From Photobacterium halotolerans DSM 18316 (lineage in GTDB: Bacteria; Pseudomonadota; Gammaproteobacteria; Enterobacterales; Vibrionaceae), in contig NZ_KE384320.1 of NCBI RefSeq assembly GCF_000425165.1, positions 1 to 64,000 on the forward strand: DNA of 64,000 bases. The letters are read 5' to 3'. This document shows, in pieces, positions 1-8,127 of this stretch. How positions within the stretch are numbered: position 1 is the stretch's first letter; the number at the start of each line of letters is the position of its first letter. The position numbers and the translations under genes were made by a program. Under the pieces are notes generated by a model. It was not told where the DNA came from. It did no database searches and saw only the letters and a list, made by a program, of their open reading frames with translations.

Positions 1-2
1 CT

Positions 3-1730
3 GACGTTATCCCAATTGAGCCTCCACTTCCCGAACAGGGTCGATCAATATGTGGATCTGTGACTTATGCTGACACAGAACTATGAACACCCTCTCGCTC
101 ACAATCTGTCCGGTTGTACAAAATAAGTTCAAACACCGATGCGCTGCTATCGATGATTCCAACCTTGACTACAATTCAAAGTGCTGTTAATTCAAACAAC
201 ATTGCACTTCAACCAATGAACAATAAAGGAATAAATGCAGAACCTGCAGACATCTTACCACCCGATCCATTGTTAGATTATCCAGTAGTGGGGGTAGTCG
301 ATAGCGGTGTCAGTGTAGTTTGTCAACCACTCAATAAATGGGTTATTGGCTTTAACCAAAAAGTTCCAGAACCCTTTCGCGACCTCAATCATGGCACATT
401 TGTTAGTGGTATGATTTCAAACCCTCATCTGTACAACCAAGATCCGCGTTTTCCCAAGTGTCAATCAAAAGTAGTAAGCGTAGAAGTACTGGGAAATAAC
501 ATTGGTGATATTTACGACATTGTTAACGCAATGTACGAAACTGCCGAAATGTATCCCGACATTAAGGTATGGAACTTATCTCTTGGCTCATCAGAAGCTG
601 TGTCAATGTTTGAAATATCAGCTATGGCGCTGATGATAGACGAGTTTCAGGATAAGTATCAGTGCCTATGTGTTATAGCTGCTGGGAACTTTGTCAAAGG
701 AATGCGATCTTGGCCCCCTACCACGAAACTAGATGATGGGATATCGAGCCCTGGGGACTCTATTCGAGGTTTGACTGTTGGTTCGCTGGCTCATGTCGAT
801 GGCTACGTTAAAAACGAAGAACCCTCTCCTTTTTCCCGCAAAGGACCTGTATCAAATTACGTTCAAAAACCTGATATCGTTCACTTTGGAGGCAACACTG
901 TAGATGTAGGTGGAACCCACATACCTTTGGGTGTTAATTCTATATGCCCTAATGGCATGAAAAGAAATGATATTGGCACAAGTTATGCCACACCTATTGT
1001 GTCCAACATTGCAGCAAACTTGTTCCATCAACTAGGGCCAAGAGCTACACCCAATCTTGTGAAGGCTCTAATCATTCACAATGCAAATATGGGTATTGGT
1101 TCCTCCGTTGACGAAGTGCACCGCCCCTACTATGGCTGGGGTCTTCCAGGAGACCTTCAAGAGATAGTAGGAGTTAATGATTATGAAACAACACTGGCAT
1201 TTGAAGGACATGCACAAAAGAGTTTTGAGGTTCAAAAACTACCTTTCCCAATCCCCGATTGCCTTAGAACAAAAGATGGAAAAGTTAAAGGTGAGTTTTT
1301 CATAACACTTGTATATCAACCTGAACTAAATGCTAACCAAGCTTTTGAGTATTGCCAAGTTGATGTACAAGTTGGCTTTGGAGAAATCAGTGAGGATGGA
1401 TTTAATTCCAAAATACCTCCCAAAAAAGGAGCTCACCTTTACGAAGAAGAATTAGTAAAAAACGGGGACAAATGGTCACCAATCAAAGTGTACCAAAAAC
1501 GTTTCCCAAAAGGTGTAGATATTGAAAACTGGAGACTGCGAGTAAAGATCCTCGACCGAGACGGCTATGAAGCCGAATGTGTGCAAGTTCCATTCACCAT
1601 TCTCCTTACAATACGAGATATCGATAAAGAACAACCTGTATACAACGAAATGGTGAACCTGATGGATGCTTACAACTGGAATGTTAATGACTTAATAATT
1701 GATCAGCGTATTTCGGTGAGCCAAAACTAA
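3..1730 (+). pseudogene. Subtilisin-like serine protease (S8), 5' partial, with an in-frame stop
   Basis: A peptidase S8 domain is evident. Counting from a TTG at 114, the catalytic Asp is D63 (VVDSG), His is H93 (NHGTFVSG), the oxyanion Asn is N192 (AAGN) and Ser is S290 (GTSYATP), so the triad is intact. About 240 residues follow the catalytic domain. No signal peptide is visible. The same frame stays coding-like upstream to the window edge but is broken by TGA at 84-86. TTG 114 is the first possible start after that stop and has no clear ribosome binding site. The gene is therefore either a nonsense-disrupted longer protease or a protease starting at the TTG. Base composition is clearly AT-richer than the neighbours, which suggests horizontal acquisition. 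Cytoplasmic S8 proteases of this kind are often paired with an AAA ATPase; the partner would lie outside the window. Confidence 0.7.
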
Positions 1731-1774
1731 AACAGTGTACACAACCTCATGATAGGGGAAGAGGAACACAACGA

Positions 1775-1802
1775 TCAAAAAAGGGAGCGAAATCGCTCCC
1801 TT
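1775..1802 (-). terminator. Terminator of the sulP-usp unit
   Basis: A perfect 9-bp hairpin (AAGGGAGCG / CGCTCCCTT, 4-nt loop) is followed on the minus strand by a run of six T. It lies just after the universal stress protein gene. The plus-strand side has no T run. Confidence 0.85.
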
Positions 1803-1828
1803 GGTCTGAGTCTCTGATGCGCTTTGCG

Positions 1829-2680
1829 TTATCGGATTAACAGCATAGGAACAGTGGCATCCACCAGAAGCCGGGTAGTATTACTGCCGACAAAGAACTG
1901 GCGCAGCTTAGAGTGGCCGTACGCCCCCATCACTATCATGCCAATCGATTTTTCCTGCTGATATTGCAAAATTGCACTGCCGACTGCTCCCGTCAGGCAC
2001 ACTTTAGTGACGGTAATACCTGCATTGCTCAGGGTCTCGGCCGCAGACTCAAAGGCGTCGCGTTTGTTGTCAGCATCTTCCACCATCACTAAGTGGCACG
2101 TCATCCCTTTCAGTAATGGTGTATCAATGGCCTTCTGCACCAGCTTCTGGCTGGTTTCGCTGCCATCAAACGCCAGCAGATACTCAGCCGGTTCACTGAA
2201 ATCGCCGTTAGCAATCAGAGTGTGGGTCGAAAATGCCCGCACCACACTTTCCAGCTGCGAGCCAATCGCCTTGGCATCCTGCTGATGTAACTCACCAGAT
2301 TTACCCAGCACCAGTACCCGAATTTCCGGTTCCAGCTCCAGTAACGTCTCGACAAGATGCCCATGCAATTGCTGCTTGACCACAGCAGGGACACCAGTGT
2401 CAGTGACCAGAGATTCCAGATCATTGAGCAAAGCTTTGCTGTGCTGTATTTCCAGTTTGGAGCGTTTCTCATCCAGCTCGCTGAGCTCTTTCAGTAACGC
2501 TTCACGGCTGCCCAGACCAATTGTCCCGGACAGCTGAGAATCAGCCTGATACCTGTCTTTATCCAGCACGTGCAGCAGTTTTAGCGGTGTATCCAAACGC
2601 CTGGCTGTCCAGGCTGCCAGTTCCACCACGGCTTTCGAGTAATGCTGGCCGTCTATACATGCGGTAATATATTGCGTCAT
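1829..2680 (-). CDS. Tandem-domain universal stress protein (UspA family)
   Basis: 283 residues, twice the length of a single Usp domain, so two Usp folds in tandem. The second domain ends with the ATP-binding type motif G-x2-G-x9-G(S/T), seen as GAYGHSKLRQFFVGSNT. The first copy lacks a clear version of it. The start ATG has a strong AAGGAG site. The gene begins 9 bp after the SulP transporter stop, so the two are co-transcribed and end at the hairpin at 1775. Family members are cytoplasmic nucleotide-binding stress proteins. Pairing with SulP suggests a regulatory or energy-sensing role for transport, which is inference. Confidence 0.85.
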   Translation of the reverse strand: MTQYITACIDGQHYSKAVVELAAWTARRLDTPLKLLHVLDKDRYQADSQLSGTIGLGSREALLKELSELDEKRSKLEIQHSKALLNDLESLVTDTGVPAVVKQQLHGHLVETLLELEPEIRVLVLGKSGELHQQDAKAIGSQLESVVRAFSTHTLIANGDFSEPAEYLLAFDGSETSQKLVQKAIDTPLLKGMTCHLVMVEDADNKRDAFESAAETLSNAGITVTKVCLTGAVGSAILQYQQEKSIGMIVMGAYGHSKLRQFFVGSNTTRLLVDATVPMLLIR

Positions 2681-2689
2681 GATATCTCC

Positions 2690-4180
2690 TTAATGGCCGC
2701 CCATCAGTTTTTCAACTTCTTCCGGCTTGTCATGAACACCAAATTTATCAACTATGGTCGCAGTTGCTTCATTCATGCCGATAATATTGACTTGGGTACC
2801 TTCACGGCGGAACTTAAGAACGGCTTTGTCCAGCGATGAGACGGCTGTGATATCCCAGAAGTGGGCTGATGACAGGTCAATAGTGACACGCTCCAGCACT
2901 TCCTTGTAGTCAAAGGCGGCGAGAAATTGATCTGAAGAGGCAAAAAAGACTTGTCCCACAACACGATAGGTTCTTGCTTCGCCGTTTTGTTCCAGATCAC
3001 TCTTCACCACCATAAAGTGGCCGATCTTGTTGGCAAAGAACAGGGCCGCCAGCAGAACACCGACAAACACACCAATAGCAAGGTTGTGTGTGGCCACGAC
3101 CACAGCAACGGTGGTGACCATCACAATATTGGTCGACAGCGGGTGTGACTTCAGATCTTTAATCGAAGACCAGGAGAAAGTGCCAATAGACACCATAATC
3201 ATGACAGCAACCAGTGCCGCCATTGGGATCTGCTTGATCCAGTCACTGAGAAAAACCACCATGATCAGCAGGAACAAACCTGCGATAAAGGTTGATAGCC
3301 TGCCCCGGCCACCGGATTTGATGTTGATAACCGACTGACCAATCATGGCACAACCAGCCATCCCACCCAGAAAGCCGGTGGCGATATTTGCAATCCCCTG
3401 ACCTTTACACTCCCGGTTTTTGTCGCTGTTGGTGTCGGTGAGATCATCCACGATTGTGGCTGTCATCATGGATTCCAGCAAACCTACTATGGCCAGACCG
3501 ACTGAATAAGGCAGGATAATCCATAAGGTTTCCAGATTCAGCGGCACATCCGGCCACAGAAAAACAGGTAAGGTATCAGGCAATTGCCCCATGTCGCCAA
3601 CCGTGCGGATATCAATACCAAAGGTCAATGTGACGGCAGTAATGACAAGAATACACACCAGTGGCGATGGCAGCATTTTTCCGACGAAAGGGACGTAAGG
3701 GAACAGGTAGATAATACCCAAACCGGCCGCCGTCAGAGCATAAACGTGCCAGGCCACATTGGTCAGTTCAGGTAACTGGGCCATAAAGATCAAAATGGCT
3801 AATGCGTTAACAAATCCCGTGACGACCGAACGGGAAACGAAGCGCATCAAATCACCCAATTTCAGATACCCGGCCGCGATTTGCAAGATACCGGTGAGTA
3901 CTGTGGCTGCCAGCAAATACTGCAAACCATGCTCTTTGACCAGAGTCACCATCAGCAGCGCCATGGCACCGGTTGCCGCTGAAATCATGCCAGGGCGACC
4001 GCCGGTAAACGCAATAATGACCGCGATACTGAATGAGGCATACAGGCCGATTTTTGGATCAACCCCGGCAATAATGGAAAAAGCAATCGCCTCTGGAATA
4101 AGAGCCAGTGCAACTACAAGCCCGGACAATACATCACCACGCACATTGGATAACCAATCACGCTTTATCGTTTCTATCAT
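2690..4180 (-). CDS. SulP family anion transporter with STAS domain
   Basis: About 496 residues with 10-12 hydrophobic segments in the first 390 residues and a cytoplasmic STAS domain at the end (from about residue 400, with the conserved D-I-T-A-V-S-S-L-D stretch). SulP proteins import sulfate, bicarbonate or other anions across the inner membrane; the substrate cannot be told from sequence. I prefer ATG 4180, which has TTGAGA about 7 nt upstream, over the in-frame TTG at 4192. It is the first gene of a two-gene unit with the downstream tandem Usp. Confidence 0.9.
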   Translation of the reverse strand: MIETIKRDWLSNVRGDVLSGLVVALALIPEAIAFSIIAGVDPKIGLYASFSIAVIIAFTGGRPGMISAATGAMALLMVTLVKEHGLQYLLAATVLTGILQIAAGYLKLGDLMRFVSRSVVTGFVNALAILIFMAQLPELTNVAWHVYALTAAGLGIIYLFPYVPFVGKMLPSPLVCILVITAVTLTFGIDIRTVGDMGQLPDTLPVFLWPDVPLNLETLWIILPYSVGLAIVGLLESMMTATIVDDLTDTNSDKNRECKGQGIANIATGFLGGMAGCAMIGQSVINIKSGGRGRLSTFIAGLFLLIMVVFLSDWIKQIPMAALVAVMIMVSIGTFSWSSIKDLKSHPLSTNIVMVTTVAVVVATHNLAIGVFVGVLLAALFFANKIGHFMVVKSDLEQNGEARTYRVVGQVFFASSDQFLAAFDYKEVLERVTIDLSSAHFWDITAVSSLDKAVLKFRREGTQVNIIGMNEATATIVDKFGVHDKPEEVEKLMGGH

Positions 4181-4455
4181 AAAATTTCTCAAAAAATTGT
4201 GTAAACAAGAGGTTAGAAAGATTAGGAGGTGGCTTGTCGGCTAAGGCGGCGTAATTGACATCTGTCTCTCCACGGCGTGTAAAAGTGTGATCCTATTCAC
4301 TCCTTTCAACCTAGTCAATAGAAATACCTTTTTATCCAATATGTTCGGGATCAGGCGCAAGCTCAGCCAAATATTGAAAAAACCAGCAGCGATCTCAGTA
4401 AATACACCGTTGCAGATGCTGTTATGGTTAAATAGCGCCTGAAATCCCACTAGCA
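4181..4455. other. Intergenic region between sulP and the ynfA-like gene
   Basis: A divergent promoter region is expected here. A minus-strand open frame of 90 codons covers part of it but has no recognisable protein character. No hairpin or operator stands out. Confidence 0.4.
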
Positions 4456-4803
4456 ATGACAATACGCCCCATGACAGAACTGAAAACCCTGATGCTGTTT
4501 TTATGCACCGCACTGGCAGAAATTCTCGGCTGCTACCTTCCCTATTTATGGCTGAGGGAAGGCAAATCGGTTTGGCTGCTGTTTCCTGCCGCTATTTGCC
4601 TGGCGCTGTTCGCCTGGCTTTTGTCTTTGCACCCCACAGCGTCCGGCCGGGTATACGCTGCCTACGGCGGGGTTTATATCTTCGCTGCCATCTTCTGGCT
4701 ATGGTTGGTAGATGGCATCCGCCCTACGTTTTGGGATTTGCTCGGTGCGTCTGTCGCCATTACGGGTATGTGCATCATCATGTTTGCCCCAAGGCATTCA
4801 TAG
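4456..4803 (+). CDS. UPF0060 (YnfA-like) small membrane protein
   Basis: 115 residues, four hydrophobic segments, closely matching the YnfA/UPF0060 pattern: [15 protein letters not shown], then [15 protein letters not shown] and a final TM segment. Related to small multidrug resistance folds; an efflux role is proposed for some homologues but is not shown here. ATG 4471 would give 110 residues, closer to the usual 108; neither start has a good ribosome binding site, so the start is uncertain. The gene appears monocistronic. Confidence 0.85.
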   Translation: MTIRPMTELKTLMLFLCTALAEILGCYLPYLWLREGKSVWLLFPAAICLALFAWLLSLHPTASGRVYAAYGGVYIFAAIFWLWLVDGIRPTFWDLLGASVAITGMCIIMFAPRHS

Positions 4804-4988
4804 ATATTTAGATATAGATATTTTTATCCGGTAAGGCTGATGCGTCACTGTCAGTCCTTACTGCCCGTCTTACCTCAAGTTTTCCTGCAACGACATAGAA
4901 AATACTTTGCCCTTCATCATTGACGGCGAATCACCACTACACTTGAACATTGACGTCACTAGCCTGTGTCAGTATTCAAGGAAAAAGT

Positions 4989-5546
4989 ATGAAAAAACTA
5001 TTAATCATCTTCGGCAGTACCCGGCCTAACCGTGGTGGTTTACCGGTTGCTGAGTGGGTAGTACAGGAAGCAGAAAGTGCAGAACAGTTTGAAGTGGCAT
5101 TTGCTGATCTGAAAGCAGTGAACCTGCCCTTACTGGACGAGCCTGATCACCCTGCTCAGCAAAAATACACCCAAGCACATACTAAGCAGTGGAGCCAAAC
5201 CGTTACCGCAGCGGATGCCATTCTCTTTGTGACCCCGGAATACGACTACTTTCCGCCTGCCGCATTAGTCAACGCGATTCAATTTCTGGCCAAAGAATGG
5301 GCTGGAAAGCCAGCCGGTATTGTCAGTTATGGCGGGGTGTCCGGCGGGCTGCGTTCAACTCAGGCCTTACGGCTGCTGCTCTCTGGCGTCGGCACGCTAA
5401 CCCTGTCGGCTTCTGTACCTATTGCCTTTTATAATCAATACATTAATGACCAAGGCGTGCTGGAAGCCAATGACGCAATGAAGAAAGGTCTCATAGGTTT
5501 GCTGACGGAATTGCAAAGAATGACTGAGCTGGTCGCTAAGGCATAA
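4989..5546 (+). CDS. NADPH-dependent FMN reductase family flavoprotein
   Basis: 185 residues with a flavodoxin-like fold. The N-terminal phosphate-binding loop GSTRPNR (residues 9-15) and the TPEYDY...ALVNAI segment typical of NADPH-dependent FMN or quinone reductases are present. The start ATG 4989 follows AAGGAAA and matches the family start; an upstream in-frame codon at 4950 would add 13 non-conserved residues. It probably reduces FMN or quinones in the cytoplasm. It stands alone, facing the SlyB-like gene tail to tail. Confidence 0.85.
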   Translation: MKKLLIIFGSTRPNRGGLPVAEWVVQEAESAEQFEVAFADLKAVNLPLLDEPDHPAQQKYTQAHTKQWSQTVTAADAILFVTPEYDYFPPAALVNAIQFLAKEWAGKPAGIVSYGGVSGGLRSTQALRLLLSGVGTLTLSASVPIAFYNQYINDQGVLEANDAMKKGLIGLLTELQRMTELVAKA

Positions 5547-5577
5547 GCACCGGCCAACTCCTGTCATCCTATACATC

Positions 5578-5605
5578 AGCCAGGCCGCAACCTAGCGGTC
5601 TGGCT
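5578..5605. repeat. Imperfect inverted repeat between convergent genes
   Basis: An 11-bp stem (AGCCAGGCCGC / GCGGTCTGGCT, one G-T wobble) with a 6-nt loop sits between the flavoprotein gene and the convergent lipoprotein gene. It has no clear T run on either side, so terminator function is uncertain. Confidence 0.45.
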
Positions 5606-5674
5606 GTCCAATCCGGATCTGAGCAAGCGAAACACGCCTTGTTTACTATTGAAACCACAGCGTTAAAGAATGGA

Positions 5675-6133
5675 TTACTGAGGCACTACCCGTGCGGTTC
5701 TGCCGGTGACATTAATCCGGACTTTCTGTCCCACCCGAAAAAGCATATTAGGATCAACAGCCTGGACGATAGCAATGGTTTCGCCTGAATCGAGTTTAAT
5801 CGTCAGGTTCACCCCGTTACTTTCCGACAGATTCTGTGAGGCTTTGCTCCCGGCATAACCACCCAGTAAACCGCCCCCGATGGCAGCAATGTCTGAACCG
5901 CTGCCGCCACCGATTTTCGAGCCCAGTATCCCGCCCACGGCTGCACCGGCTATGGTGCCAATCACATTCTGCTCACCTTCTAAGGTCACAGGATCAATCT
6001 GAACAATAGTGCCGTATTTCACTTGCTGGATCTGCTGGGCCTGAGATCGGCCATAGCTATCACCGTAAGGATTTCTTGCACAGCCACTCACTGCCAGCAC
6101 CGCAATGAAAAAGACGAAAAGGACGTATTTCAC
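5675..6133 (-). CDS. slyB: SlyB/Pcp-like outer membrane lipoprotein with glycine zipper
   Basis: 152 residues. A lipoprotein signal peptide ends in a lipobox (VSGC, Cys18). Residues 57-100 are a glycine-zipper two-helix segment (GTIAGAAVGGILGSKIGGG and a second Gly-rich helix). The C-terminal half ends with DPNMLFRVGQKVRI. This matches SlyB-type outer membrane lipoproteins, which in enterics respond to PhoP/Q and envelope stress. The start codon is GTG with AAGG 7 nt upstream. A non-lipidated paralogue lies at 43783-44247. Confidence 0.85.
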   Translation of the reverse strand: MKYVLFVFFIAVLAVSGCARNPYGDSYGRSQAQQIQQVKYGTIVQIDPVTLEGEQNVIGTIAGAAVGGILGSKIGGGSGSDIAAIGGGLLGGYAGSKASQNLSESNGVNLTIKLDSGETIAIVQAVDPNMLFRVGQKVRINVTGRTARVVPQ

Positions 6134-6320
6134 AACTTCACCTTCTTTACCTGCTAAGGGTTCACGCTAGAAGTATAGCAATCCCTATTTTCTTCCATTG
6201 ACTAAGGAATGAGAGAGTCAGGACGTCATTAAACCGCCAATCCCACTTGCGTCTTGTGCTCTGCTCGAACACAATCACCTCTTTTCTTTTCCGCAGGAAC
6301 GCCAACATAAAGAGGCAGTT

Positions 6321-6926
6321 ATGGCAGACGAACACAATAAGCAGGATCGTTACAAAACCCGGCAGCAAAAAGTCAAAGATGAAGTCGATGCCCGAGTGGC
6401 TGCCGCTCAGACAGAAAAAGGCATTTTGCTGGTCATTACCGGTAACGGTAAAGGTAAATCCACCTCTGGTTTCGGCACTATTGCCCGCGCGGTCGGCCAT
6501 GGTCAGAAATGCGGTGTCGGTCAGTTTATCAAAGGCACCTGGGACAATGGCGAGCGGAACCTGCTCGAACAGCACGGCGTCACTTTCGCTGTCATGGGCA
6601 CAGGATTTACCTGGGACACGCAAGACAAAGAAGCCGATACACTCGCGGCGCAGACCACCTGGACCGAATGTAAAAAGATGCTGACAGACGCCAGCTATGA
6701 CGTGGTATTGCTCGACGAGCTGACTTACATGCTGACTTACGGCTATCTGGATATCGATGAAGTGCTGGACACTATCGCACAGCGCCCACCGGAGCAATCC
6801 GTGGTGGTAACAGGCCGTGCGGCTCACCGTCGCCTGACTGACATGGCCGATACCGTTTCAGAAGTTCGCAACATCAAACACGCCTTTGAGAGCGGTATCA
6901 AAGCCCGCAAAGGCGTAGACTGGTAA
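6321..6926 (+). CDS. cobO: Corrinoid (cob(I)alamin) adenosyltransferase
   Basis: 201 residues with the P-loop GNGKGKST at 41-48 and the conserved DELTYMLTYGY segment of the CobA/CobO/BtuR family. It transfers the adenosyl group from ATP to cob(I)alamin in the cytoplasm, making coenzyme B12. The start ATG has AGAGG about 6 nt upstream. No cobalamin riboswitch was recognised in the 187 bp before it. Its stop abuts the stop of the convergent membrane hydrolase with no gap. The gene is also called btuR. Confidence 0.92.
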   Translation: MADEHNKQDRYKTRQQKVKDEVDARVAAAQTEKGILLVITGNGKGKSTSGFGTIARAVGHGQKCGVGQFIKGTWDNGERNLLEQHGVTFAVMGTGFTWDTQDKEADTLAAQTTWTECKKMLTDASYDVVLLDELTYMLTYGYLDIDEVLDTIAQRPPEQSVVVTGRAAHRRLTDMADTVSEVRNIKHAFESGIKARKGVDW

Positions 6927-7973
6927 TCAGGACGACGGCAGCGCCGAATGATGACAGGCCTCAGACGCGTGGCAGAGGTCTGCATCAATATCCTGATTGC
7001 CTAACAGGCGCAGCCACAAAGAAGGTAAATGTTTGATCCGCACCGCTGGGCTGTTCAACTGGACCGGCAGCGGGAATTGCCAGTCTGCATGCTTCTCCCG
7101 GCTGGCAAACACAAACCGGAACGGCAGATAATCCACCATGCCCAGACGCAGATCTGTGGCGATGATCTGGCTGCCGTTATCTTCATAGCGAATGAATTGA
7201 CGGGTAAAACGTTCAAGCGCCTGCAAGGTTGAAGGCTTGTCGTTCAGTGGCCATCGGCCGCGGTCTTTCTCAAGAAAGTCCACAGTGTCTGACTCATCCA
7301 GCAGTGATGACAACCCTTCCCAGTAGCTGTCCTCGCCTAACACCACAATTCGCCATAGCACGGTATTAAAAGGCGTTGGCGAGACAAAAACCGGCTTGCC
7401 TTCCAGTGGCGTTCCTGCCACCTGGTTTTCCACTCTCTGCTCAATCATGTGCATCGCCACTACCGACCAGATCAGGTACAGACTGGACAGGATAACACCG
7501 GCTTTGCACAGGCTGGCAATACGATCTCGCCACAGTAGCGCGGCCAGTAGCGTCACTAACAGCGGCAGAGTATAAAGCGGGTCAATGATGAAGATACTGG
7601 ACACCGCCACACTGACAGGCAAAGGCCACAAAAGCTGAGTACCGTAAGCGGTAAAGGCATCCAGAATGGGATGGGTGATCAGGCAGGCCGCCACCAGGCC
7701 CCACAACCGCAGGAAACTGAATGAGCTGGCTGGCCGCCATCGGTGCCAGCACCACGCCAGCAACAACGAAAGCGGAAACAGCACAAAAAGAGAGTGGCTG
7801 AAGCCGCGATGCTTCACCATATCCGATACGGGATCGCCATAATCGATTAACACATCAAGATCCGGCAAGGTCCCCAGCATGGCACCGGCCACCAGCACTT
7901 TGGGTGAGGCTTTTCGGCCGGCTATCATGCCGGCAACAGCAGCGCCCAACGCCGCCTGTGTCACTGAATCCAA
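6927..7973 (-). CDS. YdjM/DUF457-type inner membrane metal-dependent hydrolase
   Basis: About 348 residues. The N-terminal half has 4-5 membrane segments and the family hallmarks GTLPDLDVLIDY and KHRGFSHS, whose Asp and His residues are expected to bind metal. The second half is soluble. Substrate unknown. Two starts compete: GTG 7979, with the GGAG only a few bases away, and TTG 7973, with GGAG at about 7 nt spacing. I favour TTG, which yields a protein beginning MDSVTQAALG. No terminator separates it from cobO; the two genes end back to back. Confidence 0.8.
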   Translation of the reverse strand: MDSVTQAALGAAVAGMIAGRKASPKVLVAGAMLGTLPDLDVLIDYGDPVSDMVKHRGFSHSLFVLFPLSLLLAWCWHRWRPASSFSFLRLWGLVAACLITHPILDAFTAYGTQLLWPLPVSVAVSSIFIIDPLYTLPLLVTLLAALLWRDRIASLCKAGVILSSLYLIWSVVAMHMIEQRVENQVAGTPLEGKPVFVSPTPFNTVLWRIVVLGEDSYWEGLSSLLDESDTVDFLEKDRGRWPLNDKPSTLQALERFTRQFIRYEDNGSQIIATDLRLGMVDYLPFRFVFASREKHADWQFPLPVQLNSPAVRIKHLPSLWLRLLGNQDIDADLCHASEACHHSALPSS

Positions 7974-8065
7974 GGTCACTCTCCATAATTTTTTGCTGAT
8001 TGTACCAAACCGCTCAGTCAGAGATAGCCCAACTACATTATCAGTAACAAAATAGCGGCTGGCAT

Positions 8066-8096
8066 AAAAAGGGCCAGCGGTTTACCCGGCTGGCCC
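8066..8096 (-). terminator. Terminator of asmA
   Basis: An 8-bp GC-rich stem (GGGCCAGC / GCTGGCCC) is followed on the minus strand by five T. It lies about 30 bp after the asmA stop. Confidence 0.8.
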
Positions 8097-8127
8097 TGAT
8101 CTCATTGGTTTAATCGCAAACTGCGCG

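Noticed and set aside
4241..4513. 90-codon minus-strand frame before sulP
   Set aside because: No ribosome binding site or family features, and it overlaps the YnfA-like gene start.
6134..6320. Cobalamin riboswitch before cobO
   Set aside because: Looked for the conserved B12-box pattern and did not find it.
6162..6827. Long minus-strand open frame opposite cobO
   Set aside because: It is a shadow of a well-supported gene; the protein has no family character and cobO carries all motifs.
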